NCBI GenBank assembly: GCA_002409785.1
Contig: DHOX01000030.1
Span: forward strand, 1 to 25,316
Reading direction: 5' to 3'
Source of the DNA: Prevotella sp. UBA5379
GTDB lineage: Bacteria > Bacteroidota > Bacteroidia > Bacteroidales > Bacteroidaceae
DNA: 25,316 bases
Below the pieces are notes generated by a model. The model saw only the letters and a program-made list of their open reading frames with translations. It was not told the DNA's origin and did no database searches. Below, piece by piece: positions 8,456 to 14,955 of this stretch. Both the position numbers and the translations under genes were made by a program. Position 1 is the first letter of the stretch. Each line of letters opens with the position of its first letter.

Positions 8456-8545
8456 AAGATTCCCCTCTATAGGCCTGCTTCTCATGCTTGCTTCTACTTC
8501 TGACCAGAGCGGGCAGGCCCTTCGTCTGAGAGACAGGCCATTACT

Positions 8546-9022
8546 TTATTTCTCCTCGTCAGCATCAATCTTTACCGGAATCTCACGCTTGATGCTCTGT
8601 TCGAGAGAGATCAGCGTTTCCGTAGAGACTACGCCGGGGATACTCTGGAGTTTGTTGTTCAGCAGATCCATAAGTTGCTCATTGTCTCTGGCATAGAGCT
8701 TCACCAGCATGGTGTAAGGACCGGTGGTGAAGTGGCATTCCACGATTTCCGGAATGTTGATCAGCCGGTCTACTACTTTTCTATACATGCTGGCACGCTC
8801 AAGGTTGAGACCTATATAGGTGCAGGTAGAATACCCCAGGCTTTTCGGGTTTACATCAAATCCGCTGCCGGTGATGACACCGTTCTCCATCAAATGCTGT
8901 ACACGCTGGTGGATAGCTGCACGTGATACGCCGCATTCTGTGGCGACGTCCTTAAAAGGGATACGTGCATTGGTAGAGAGGATTCTCAGTATCATCTTGT
9001 CGAGTTTGTCTATTTTGTACAT
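8546..9022 (-). CDS. Lrp/AsnC family transcriptional regulator
   Basis: The 158-residue protein starts at ATG 9022 (MYKIDKLDKMIL), the usual start of this family; a start 17 codons upstream would sit on the promoter box. An N-terminal winged helix-turn-helix is clear (IPFKDVATECGVSRAAIHQR, about 21-40), followed by the linker GSGFDVNPKSLGY and an RAM/effector domain (about 62-145) with HFTTGPYTMLVKLYA. Members bind amino acids and form octamers or larger assemblies. It is the first gene of an apparent operon with the C26/M19 fusion (90-base gap) and the M28 gene, so peptide or amino-acid catabolism is the likely regulon. A large inverted repeat touches its -33 element, which suggests autoregulation (inference). 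The acidic tail DADEEK is unremarkable. Confidence 0.93.
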   Translation of the reverse strand: MYKIDKLDKMILRILSTNARIPFKDVATECGVSRAAIHQRVQHLMENGVITGSGFDVNPKSLGYSTCTYIGLNLERASMYRKVVDRLINIPEIVECHFTTGPYTMLVKLYARDNEQLMDLLNNKLQSIPGVVSTETLISLEQSIKREIPVKIDADEEK

Positions 9023-9070
9023 TTCTTCAATTTTTGTTTTGGATTTCTCCTGACGTTTTCTAATTGAAAG

Positions 9071-9106
9071 CAAATGTAGAGAAAATAATCCATATAAACA
9101 ACAAAA
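9071..9106 (-). promoter_or_regulatory. Promoter of the lrp-like operon
   Basis: The minus strand reads TTTTGTTG (9106-9099), a 20-base spacer, then TACATTTG (9078-9071), a good match to TTTG-N19-21-TAnnTTTG. The leader to ATG 9022 would be about 40 bases. Its -33 element overlaps the inverted repeat at 9102-9139. Confidence 0.65.
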
Positions 9107-9139
9107 TGCACAAGAATATTTAATATTCTGTGCATTTTG
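9102..9139. repeat. Near-perfect inverted repeat upstream of the lrp-like gene, operator candidate
   Basis: The arms are 9102-9120 (CAAAATGCACAAGAATATT) and 9122-9139 (AATATTCTGTGCATTTTG), separated by one base and fully complementary except for one extra A in the left arm. The dyad abuts and partly covers the -33 element of the lrp-like promoter. An operator for an Lrp-type dimer is the simplest reading; a structure in the 3' untranslated RNA of the upstream FKBP gene is the alternative. Confidence 0.6.
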
Positions 9140-9149
9140 ATTGGTAGCT

Positions 9150-9170
9150 AAGGGGGAAATGCCCCTTTTT
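9150..9170 (+). terminator. Terminator-shaped hairpin with T-run on the plus strand
   Basis: AAGGGG (9150-9155) pairs with CCCCTT (9162-9167) across a 6-base loop, and T residues continue to 9170. This is an intrinsic-terminator shape for plus-strand transcription, yet no plus-strand gene precedes it. On the minus strand it would follow the FKBP stop at 9199 but lacks a T tail there, so it is at best a weak terminator for that gene. Confidence 0.35.
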
Positions 9171-9198
9171 CTTAAAGAAAAGTAACTATCTGTAACTT

Positions 9199-10155
9199 TT
9201 ATTTTTTATTATTCTTCTTTGTTCTCTTTTTGGCTGACGGTTTTGACAGCGCAGCGGTCTTAGTGTTTTCCGGGGTAGCCGGAGTGACATCCGTCTCAGC
9301 TTTAGGAGTGACGATCCCTTTCAACTCAAGGTCAAAAATGAGGGTGGAATAAGGTGGAATCTTCCCTGCACGGCGACTGCCATAGGCCAGTTCTTCCGGA
9401 ACATAGAGTTCCCATTTGCTTCCTGAAGGCATTCGTGTCAGCGCTTCTGTCCAGCCCTTGATCAGGCCGTCAGCGCGGAATTTGTCGGTGCTGCTTCCAT
9501 GGCTGACGGTGGAATCAAATACCTTTCCGTCAATGGTACGGCCTTCATAGATGACTTCCACTTCGTCACTGGGTTTAGGTACAGGGCCATCACCCTGCAC
9601 GAGAACTTTATATTGGAGTCCGTCAGGCAGGACGGTTACACCGGGTTTCTTGGCATTCTCAGCCAGCCAGCGCTTGCCTGCGCCGGAAAGAATATCAGTG
9701 GTATAGGTCTGGGCCTTTTTCAGGTCAAAGATGGAGGAATTCTTGATCAGCGCATCCGTAAAACCTTTATTGAAGAATGTTTCTTCCAGATTGGGGGTTA
9801 CGCTTTCGAAGTTTTCTTTGGTACCGGGGAGGATACGGTCATTTACCATCTGAGCGATTAACATCCCTGTAGCGTAGGCTTTCCCTTTAGGTGAAGCGGC
9901 TGTCTTTATTGCTTCCTGATAGCCGGCGACAAAATCTGCCATATAAGCAGTGTCTACCTTATAACTCTGCTGGATAAAAGGAATCAGTCCCTCTGTGGCC
10001 TGTACTCCTGCTGCATAACTGACGGAATCAGTCTGGTTGGTCAGTACTGTAACAGATGCTTTTTCCTTTTTCTTGTTCTTCTTAGAGCTGTTTCCTGCAA
10101 ACATAAAAGATGCGTTTAGCAGGAGGATAAAAGAAAATAATAGTATTCGTTTCAT
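9199..10155 (-). CDS. Secreted FKBP-type prolyl isomerase with lysine-rich termini
   Basis: The 318-residue protein has a signal peptide (residues 1-20, cleavage after FMFA), then a short Lys/Asn tract (NSSKKNKKKEK), a helical FkpA/FklB-like N-terminal dimerisation domain (about 45-165; DSVSYAAGV, VDTAYMADFVAGY) and a C-terminal FKBP domain (about 190-282). FKBP landmarks present are VIYEG, GKVFDS, LIKGW and LAYG. Where the tandem paralogue at 10281-11159 has a canonical RGQP after the FDS motif, this one has HGSS, so an active-site Arg is apparently missing. The last 35 residues form a Pro/Thr/Lys tail ending KKRTKKNNKK. The probable role is periplasmic protein folding, perhaps bound to an acidic surface through the tails (inference). 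It is last of three tandem FKBP genes. Confidence 0.9.
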   Translation of the reverse strand: MKRILLFSFILLLNASFMFAGNSSKKNKKKEKASVTVLTNQTDSVSYAAGVQATEGLIPFIQQSYKVDTAYMADFVAGYQEAIKTAASPKGKAYATGMLIAQMVNDRILPGTKENFESVTPNLEETFFNKGFTDALIKNSSIFDLKKAQTYTTDILSGAGKRWLAENAKKPGVTVLPDGLQYKVLVQGDGPVPKPSDEVEVIYEGRTIDGKVFDSTVSHGSSTDKFRADGLIKGWTEALTRMPSGSKWELYVPEELAYGSRRAGKIPPYSTLIFDLELKGIVTPKAETDVTPATPENTKTAALSKPSAKKRTKKNNKK

Positions 10156-10185
10156 AATGTGATAGATTTATAGCCTCTTGAAAGG

Positions 10186-10251
10186 GAGACATCCCTTGCA
10201 TTCATTATCCATCGGTCTGAAACCGTGCATAATTCACACGAGGGATGTCTC
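10186..10251 (-). other. Structured spacer between two FKBP genes, possible RNA switch or small mobile element
   Basis: The 125-base spacer carries a perfect 11-bp inverted repeat, GAGACATCCCT (10186-10196) against AGGGATGTCTC (10241-10251). The 44-base interior holds two further short stems, CGGT/ACCG (10213-10216 with 10222-10225) and CGTG/CACG (10224-10227 with 10237-10240), which overlap by two bases. The inner arm can instead fold locally as AAGGGA-gaca-TCCCTT (10182-10197), which is exclusive with the long stem. In the minus-strand transcript this lies just before the start codon of the downstream FKBP gene. Confidence 0.5.
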
Positions 10252-10280
10252 TTGTAAAATAAGTAAAAAGCAGCGGCAGA

Positions 10281-11159
10281 TTATTTGCCGTTTACTGAAA
10301 GCAACTGGATCTTGAAGATGAGGGTGGAGAAAGGTTTGATAGGACCTTGTTCACGGTCACCATAGCCTAACTGAGCAGGAACGTAGATTTCCCATACGGA
10401 ACCAGCTGGCATGTGCGTAAGTGCCTCTGTCCAGCCACGGATCACCTGATTGGCCCGCAGCTCGATAGGCTGGCCGCGCTTGAAGGAAGAATCAAAGACC
10501 TTCCCGTTGATCAGCCGTCCTTCATAGTTGACCTTTACGGTAGATGTGTCAGCCGGGATAGGGCCGTTTCCTTCTTTGATGACCTGATATTGCAGACCTG
10601 AGGGAAGGGTCTTTACGCCAGCCTTTTTCTTGTTGCCGGCCAGCCATTTCTCATTGGCTGCCTTGTAAGGACCATAGGTCTTCATCATACTCTTCTGCTT
10701 GATCTTCATCATCTTCACCTGGGCAATTTCACCAGCCTGCTGAATGGTCATGAGACCCTTCTTACCCGTTGTACCTGTGATAAAGCCGGCCATAAAGTTC
10801 TTCAGAGAGATGGACTTTGTAGAGTCATCACCGAACACTTCATGGTTGATCCCTTTCAGCATCTGATTGGAGATCTGCTGGCCGATCTGGATACCGGCAT
10901 AGTAAGCAGCCTTTTTCTTGTTGTCACCGGCATTGGCACCATCGTTCAGACCTTTGATGAAGTCGGCCATGTACGTCGTGTCGATACCCATCCGCTGAAC
11001 CAAGAACTCCTTCAGGCCCTGAGTCTGGGACAACCCTAAAGCGTATGACATCGTGTCTACGTCGGTTTTAAGGTCAGCTTTAGGCGTTGATTTGCCACAA
11101 CTCGTAAACATCGTGGCAGCGCTGAGCGCTACAAGCGCTCCGATAAATAGTTTTTTCAT
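10281..11159 (-). CDS. FKBP-type prolyl isomerase lipoprotein
   Basis: The 292-residue protein starts with a lipoprotein signal ending in the lipobox MFTSC, with lipidated Cys21. The following GKSTPKAD lacks the acidic motif used for surface export, so a periplasm-facing location is likely. A helical dimerisation domain (about 33-165) contains DTMSYALGL and IDTTYMADFIKGLNDG, closely similar in layout to the paralogue immediately downstream. The FKBP domain (about 195-290) has VNYEG, GKVFDSSFKRGQP, VIRGWTEAL and LGYGDR, that is, the standard ligand-site residues including the Arg. It should catalyse prolyl cis-trans isomerisation of envelope proteins. It is the middle gene of three; the spacers of 133 and 125 bases on either side are long for an operon and each contains a palindrome. 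Confidence 0.93.
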   Translation of the reverse strand: MKKLFIGALVALSAATMFTSCGKSTPKADLKTDVDTMSYALGLSQTQGLKEFLVQRMGIDTTYMADFIKGLNDGANAGDNKKKAAYYAGIQIGQQISNQMLKGINHEVFGDDSTKSISLKNFMAGFITGTTGKKGLMTIQQAGEIAQVKMMKIKQKSMMKTYGPYKAANEKWLAGNKKKAGVKTLPSGLQYQVIKEGNGPIPADTSTVKVNYEGRLINGKVFDSSFKRGQPIELRANQVIRGWTEALTHMPAGSVWEIYVPAQLGYGDREQGPIKPFSTLIFKIQLLSVNGK

Positions 11160-11225
11160 TGTCGTTTATTTGTTTCTTTGTTTTATAGTCTTGTTCAGCC
11201 TTTCACTTCGTGTTTGATCTTATCT

Positions 11226-11239
11226 TTCAACCGGTTGAA
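11226..11239. repeat. Perfect 14-bp palindrome between two FKBP genes
   Basis: TTCAACCGGTTGAA is self-complementary over its full 14 bases and lies in the spacer upstream of the FKBP lipoprotein gene. It may be a regulator-binding site. No TAnnTTTG box is seen beside it. Confidence 0.4.
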
Positions 11240-11292
11240 GGAGAGGATAAGACAAGGGAAAGTCTGTGCCGGAGAGGAGGGGGCTGACCGGG

Positions 11293-11877
11293 TTATTTTA
11301 CGGCGATTAATTCTACATCGAAAATCAGTGTTGCGTAAGGAGGAATGGACTTCCCAGCTCCTTGTTCTCCATAGCCCAGGTTATAAGGGATGAAGAATCT
11401 ATATTTGGAACCTTCCTGCATGAGTTGCAGACCTTCTGTCCAGCCCGCAATGACCTGGTTCAATCCAAAGGTAGCCGTTTGGCCACGATCGTATGAACTG
11501 TCAAATTTCGTGCCATCGATCAAGGTACCCTCATAGTGGCATTCCACCTCATCGCTGGCGGCAGGCTTCCTGCCATCACCTTTGCGTAGGATCTGATATT
11601 GTAAACCGGAGGGCAGGGTGACAACGCCTTCTTTACTGGCATTCTCCTTGAGGAAATTTTCGCCTTCTTCCTTGGCTTTGGCGGTCAGTTCTTTGTCCTT
11701 CTTCTCGAAGAAATCATTGATCAGTTTTTGTGCGTCTGTTTCATCCATGGTGAGTGGATTGCCGGATATGCAGTCCTTGACGCTTTGAGCAAAGTCATCG
11801 ATGCTGAAATCAGGAATGTTTAATTGGGCGAGTTGACGGCCGATGCCAATTCCCAGAGCGTAACTTAATTGATTCAT
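11293..11877 (-). CDS. FklB-like FKBP-type prolyl isomerase without signal peptide
   Basis: The 194-residue protein begins MNQLSYALGIGIG with no signal peptide, so it should be cytoplasmic. Residues about 1-85 form the FklB/FkpA helical dimerisation domain and residues about 105-193 the FKBP domain, with CHYEG, GTKFDSSYDRGQ, VIAGWTEGL, LGYGEQGAG and the final FDVELIAVK. All commonly conserved FKBP ligand-site positions look intact. It resembles E. coli FklB (FKBP22) in length and layout. A consensus promoter lies 42 bases upstream; the two following FKBP genes have no equally good box, so this promoter may drive all three. It is divergent from the sirtuin gene. Confidence 0.93.
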   Translation of the reverse strand: MNQLSYALGIGIGRQLAQLNIPDFSIDDFAQSVKDCISGNPLTMDETDAQKLINDFFEKKDKELTAKAKEEGENFLKENASKEGVVTLPSGLQYQILRKGDGRKPAASDEVECHYEGTLIDGTKFDSSYDRGQTATFGLNQVIAGWTEGLQLMQEGSKYRFFIPYNLGYGEQGAGKSIPPYATLIFDVELIAVK

Positions 11878-11918
11878 AGGTTTTTACTTAATTCTTTATA
11901 AAAAGTTTATTTATCACG

Positions 11919-11948
11919 CAAAGATACGGCTTTTCTTGCGGAATGCAA
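11919..11948 (-). promoter_or_regulatory. Promoter for the FKBP cluster
   Basis: On the minus strand TTG (11948-11946), a 19-base spacer and TATCTTTG (11926-11919) fit the Bacteroidetes promoter consensus. The ATG at 11877 follows with a leader of roughly 35 bases. Confidence 0.65.
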
Positions 11949-11969
11949 CGCAATTTGCGAAAAAAAACA

Positions 11970-11977
11970 TTAAATTT
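11970..11977 (+). promoter_or_regulatory. Candidate -7 box for the sirtuin-kinase operon
   Basis: TAAATTTG matches TAnnTTTG, 63 bases before ATG 12041. No -33 TTTG stands at the right spacing (the nearest TTTG is only 12 bases upstream), so support is moderate. It is divergent from the FKBP promoter. Confidence 0.45.
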
Positions 11978-12040
11978 GTGCTATCTTAAAGATAAATGTT
12001 TTGCCCTTCAGGACAAACAGTGAAACAAATAGATATGATC

Positions 12041-12757
12041 ATGAAAAAGAATCTTGTGTTTTTAACAGGTGCAGGCATGTCTGTAGAGAGTGGTTTCTCT
12101 ACGTTTCGTGGCAATAACGGTTTATGGGACAATTATCCTGTGGAGAAGGTCTGCTCTCATGAAGGCTGGCTGGCGGATCCGGAATTGGTTACCAACTTCT
12201 ACAATAATCTGAGAAGGAAACTCTGGAAGGGACAACCGAATGACGGGCATCGGCTCATTAAAAAACTGGAGGAGGAGTATCGGGTGACGGTCGTCACTCA
12301 GAATGTGGATAATCTCCACGAGAAGGCGGGTTCCTCGAACGTCATCCATCTGCATGGGGAACTGACGAAGGTTTGTTCTTCTGATGATCCTTATAATCCG
12401 AAATATATTGAGGAACTGACCCCTGACCATTCAGATGTCAAACCCGGGACGAAGGCAAAGGATGGGAGTTTGCTGCGGCCTTTCATCGTCTTTTTCGGGG
12501 AGAGCGTACCTATGATCGAACCGGCGGCACAGGCTGTCATGAAAGCGGATATTTTTGTCGTGGTCGGGACTTCTCTCAATGTATATCCTGCAGCAGGATT
12601 GCTGCAGTATGCAGGAGCAGGCGTGCCGGTATATCTGATAGATCCTCATCCGCCGGTATCTTCTGCAAACCGGAAGGTTACGGTCATTGCCAAGGGAGCC
12701 GTTGAGGGGATGAAGGAGTTGTATCAGATCCTGACAAGGGATGGTTTGAAAGGATAA
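12041..12757 (+). CDS. Sirtuin (Sir2/CobB-type NAD-dependent protein deacylase)
   Basis: I start at ATG 12041 (238 residues, MKKNLVFLTGAGMS), the usual family start; ATG codons at 12035 and 11996 add residues not expected. NAD-binding motifs are LTGAGMSVESG (8-18), TFRG (21-24), TQNVDNLH (86-93), the catalytic His105 in HLHGEL, FFGESVP (151-157) and VVGTSLNVYPA (174-184). The zinc-binding module of typical sirtuins is absent: between HLHGEL and LLRPFIVFF there is only one Cys (112). At the class-III acyl-pocket position, FYNNLRRKL has Tyr54 but Leu57 where the Y-x-x-R signature expects Arg, with Arg58 next to it. It should remove acyl groups from lysines in the cytoplasm; preference for acetyl over succinyl is possible (inference). 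It is co-transcribed with the kinase gene 25 bases downstream. Confidence 0.92.
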   Translation: MKKNLVFLTGAGMSVESGFSTFRGNNGLWDNYPVEKVCSHEGWLADPELVTNFYNNLRRKLWKGQPNDGHRLIKKLEEEYRVTVVTQNVDNLHEKAGSSNVIHLHGELTKVCSSDDPYNPKYIEELTPDHSDVKPGTKAKDGSLLRPFIVFFGESVPMIEPAAQAVMKADIFVVVGTSLNVYPAAGLLQYAGAGVPVYLIDPHPPVSSANRKVTVIAKGAVEGMKELYQILTRDGLKG

Positions 12758-12782
12758 ATGATAGATCGTAATTTGAGTAAGT

Positions 12783-14447
12783 ATGAAACAACAAGTTGTA
12801 CGTATACGCTGCAAAAATAATAATAAGATTCAGAATGTTCCTATTGGAAGCACACTCTCCGAAGTTTTCCGGGACTTTAATCTCCAGATGGACTATGGCC
12901 CCATTAACTGTAAGGTAAATAATAAGGTAGAGGGGTTGCATTTCCGTGTCTATCATAATAAGGATGTGGAATTCATGGACATGCACACCTCATCAGGGTC
13001 CCGTAATTATACGCGGACCTTGTTCTTTGTTTGCTGTAAGGCCGTGCATGATCTTTATTCAAATTCGAAGGTTATCATTGATATTCCGGTATCCAATGGG
13101 TACTATGTAGACCTCCAGATCGGCCATGCCGTAGGACTTGAGGACGTGAAGAAGATCCGGGAACGGATGCAGGAAATCATTGATGCGGAGATTCCAATCC
13201 GACGTTTCGAGGTGTTGACGGAGGATGCGGTCAAAATGTTTCAGGATAAGGGGGATATGGAAAAGGTCAAACTGTTGAATAGTTCCGGTAGCCTTTACAC
13301 TACTTATTATCAGATAGATGATTATGTAGACTATTACTATGGCTCTCTTTTGACGAATACCAAATATCTCTATCTGTTCGGTCTGGAGAAATTCTATGAT
13401 GGGATGCTGTTACGCATCCCCAGTCTCGAGGATCCGGGCGTCTTGCTTGGAATGACCCATCAGGACAAGATGTTCGAGATCTTCAAGGAACATCACCATT
13501 GGCAGGATATTATAGGTATCCGTACGGTGGGTGATTTCAATGAGGCGGTGGAGAGAGGGAGGACGACGGTCCTGATCAATGTCTCTGAGGCTCTGCAGGA
13601 AAAGAAAATTGCCCAGATAGCGGATGAGATAGCCAACCGTAAAGGTACGAGGCTGGTGCTGATCGCCGGCCCGTCTTCCTCCGGGAAGACAACAACCTGC
13701 AAGCGACTATCCATTCAACTCATGGCCAATGGGATCATGCCTCTTCAGATCTCTATGGATAATTATTTCGTGGACCGGCAGCACACTCCGAAGGATAAAG
13801 ATGGTAACCTGGACTATGAGAGTATCCATGCCTTGAACCTGGACTTGCTCAATCAACAACTGATGGCTTTGTTCCGTGGAGAGGAAATAGAATTGCCGAA
13901 ATATAATTTCCAGACCGGGAAGAGTGAAGCCAGTGGCGTCAAACTGAAGATGGGTGATCATAATGTCCTCGTGATGGAGGGTATCCATGCCTTGAATCCG
14001 GAACTGACGGCTAAAATTCCTGAAGAATATAAGTTTCGGGTCTATGCTTCAGCCTTGACGAGCATCCTGTTGGATGACCATAATTATATCCCCACAACGG
14101 ATAACCGGCTCCTGCGCCGGATTATCCGTGATAATAAGTATCGTGGGGTCAGCGCCCAGCAGACGATCCAGCGATGGCCGTCTGTCCGGGCCGGTGAGAG
14201 TAAATGGATTTTCCCTTATCAGGAGAATGCTGATGAAATGATCAATACGGCTTTGCTCTTTGAGATTGCCGTGATCAAAACTCAGGCTGAACCGTTGCTT
14301 CAGCAGGTCCCTGAAAATTGTGAGGAGTATTCGGAAGCTTATCGCTTGTTGAAATTCTTGAGGTATTTCAAACCGGTCTCTTATCGGGATATTCCTCCGA
14401 CAAGTCTGCTGCGTGAGTTTCTGGGAGGAAGTTCTTTCAAGTATTAA
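12783..14447 (+). CDS. TGS/tRNA-SAD-like plus uridine kinase-like (PRK family) nucleoside kinase
   Basis: The 554-residue protein begins with a TGS-like ubiquitin-fold domain (about 1-66), then a region resembling the second additional domain of threonyl/alanyl-tRNA synthetases (about 72-250; GYYVDLQIGHAVGLEDVKKI recalls ThrRS). The metal-binding HxxxH of that domain is not seen; the region reads RNYTRTLFFVCCKAVHD. From about residue 285 comes a P-loop kinase domain with Walker A GPSSSGKT (296-303), SMDNYFVDRQHTPKD, the YDxP-like LPKYNFQTG, and LVMEGIHALNP. This architecture is known as a uridine kinase-like family of Bacteroidota, Clostridia and Thermotogae; the role of its N-terminal half is unclear. 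A pyrimidine-nucleoside or related phosphorylation in the cytoplasm is expected. It follows the sirtuin gene by 25 bases, and a strong terminator ends the unit. Confidence 0.9.
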   Translation: MKQQVVRIRCKNNNKIQNVPIGSTLSEVFRDFNLQMDYGPINCKVNNKVEGLHFRVYHNKDVEFMDMHTSSGSRNYTRTLFFVCCKAVHDLYSNSKVIIDIPVSNGYYVDLQIGHAVGLEDVKKIRERMQEIIDAEIPIRRFEVLTEDAVKMFQDKGDMEKVKLLNSSGSLYTTYYQIDDYVDYYYGSLLTNTKYLYLFGLEKFYDGMLLRIPSLEDPGVLLGMTHQDKMFEIFKEHHHWQDIIGIRTVGDFNEAVERGRTTVLINVSEALQEKKIAQIADEIANRKGTRLVLIAGPSSSGKTTTCKRLSIQLMANGIMPLQISMDNYFVDRQHTPKDKDGNLDYESIHALNLDLLNQQLMALFRGEEIELPKYNFQTGKSEASGVKLKMGDHNVLVMEGIHALNPELTAKIPEEYKFRVYASALTSILLDDHNYIPTTDNRLLRRIIRDNKYRGVSAQQTIQRWPSVRAGESKWIFPYQENADEMINTALLFEIAVIKTQAEPLLQQVPENCEEYSEAYRLLKFLRYFKPVSYRDIPPTSLLREFLGGSSFKY

Positions 14448-14497
14448 TTTACGGAGTACGGGCAGAACCAATGGACTGCCATGTACTTTCTGGGATT

Positions 14498-14523
14498 GGG
14501 GAGGCGGAAGTCTCCCCTTTTTT
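14498..14523 (+). terminator. Intrinsic terminator of the sirtuin-kinase operon
   Basis: GGGGAG (14498-14503) pairs with CTCCCC (14512-14517) across an 8-base loop and is followed directly by six T. It lies 50 bases after the kinase stop codon. Confidence 0.85.
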
Positions 14524-14705
14524 GTTGGCTGCTGTTTCCTCTGGTCCTTGGGGAAGAATGATAAGGAGCTTGGAAAAGGGTGTCAGACTCCATTTCCTTT
14601 CTGGGAGTAAATGGGGGAGGACTGGTTCTGATCCTGAGAAAAACAGAAATCGGGTGCCTCTGGATATGGCCCGGGCAGAAATTCCTGCTTTCCCCTGGTT
14701 CAGCC

Positions 14706-14736
14706 TTGTGAGACAAGTATTTATTGAATAGTTTTG
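14706..14736 (+). promoter_or_regulatory. Candidate housekeeping-type promoter upstream of susC
   Basis: TTG (14706-14708), a 20-base spacer and TAGTTTTG (14729-14736) match the Bacteroidetes consensus. A transcript from here would have a leader of about 210 bases containing the nested dyad at 14827-14869 as an RNA hairpin. Confidence 0.4.
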
Positions 14737-14826
14737 TATTTTCTTAATGTCTGCCAGCATATATTTTGCTTTTTTAAGCGTAAATGCAAAATAATGTTAG
14801 GATCTGTCAAATGAGTATTATAGTAA

Positions 14827-14869
14827 TTTATCCATTTTATTTATATTTGCAAATTGAAAAATGGATAAA
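14827..14869. promoter_or_regulatory. Nested dyad over the likely susC -7 box
   Basis: A perfect 12-bp inverted repeat, TTTATCCATTTT (14827-14838) and AAAATGGATAAA (14858-14869), encloses 19 bases that contain a 10-bp palindrome ATTTGCAAAT (14845-14854). The -7-like TATATTTG (14842-14849) lies within the dyad. No good -33 element is seen, which fits a promoter needing an activator. A partial direct copy, TTTTTATCCA, occurs further down near 14895. The dyad could be an operator or, in a longer transcript, a leader hairpin. Confidence 0.55.
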
Positions 14870-14955
14870 CTATTAACGTAAATATTGTAAGACCTTTTTA
14901 TCCAATCCAGCATAAGAAGATAAAAATTTAAATTTATAATTATAATCTAAAATGT

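Larger units (their letters stand above)
14448..14955. other. 508-base intergenic region: terminator, unexplained GC-richer stretch, then AT-rich PUL control region
   Basis: The first 76 bases carry the kinase terminator. The stretch 14524-14710 has a composition closer to coding DNA and frames are open in several registers, but none shows a recognisable protein or a plausible start, and I see no RNA gene in it. From about 14715 the DNA turns AT-rich and holds two promoter-like boxes and a nested dyad. The last 70 bases form an AT-rich, weakly structured leader with no Shine-Dalgarno site. Confidence 0.6.

Noticed and set aside
9023..9073. Upstream in-frame start for the Lrp/AsnC regulator
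   Set aside because: The extra 17 residues are basic and unlike the family, and this start codon lies on the TACATTTG box.
14449..14760. Overlapping small frames on both strands between the kinase and susC genes
   Set aside because: They cross the terminator hairpin, lack promoters or a plausible start context, and give no recognisable protein.
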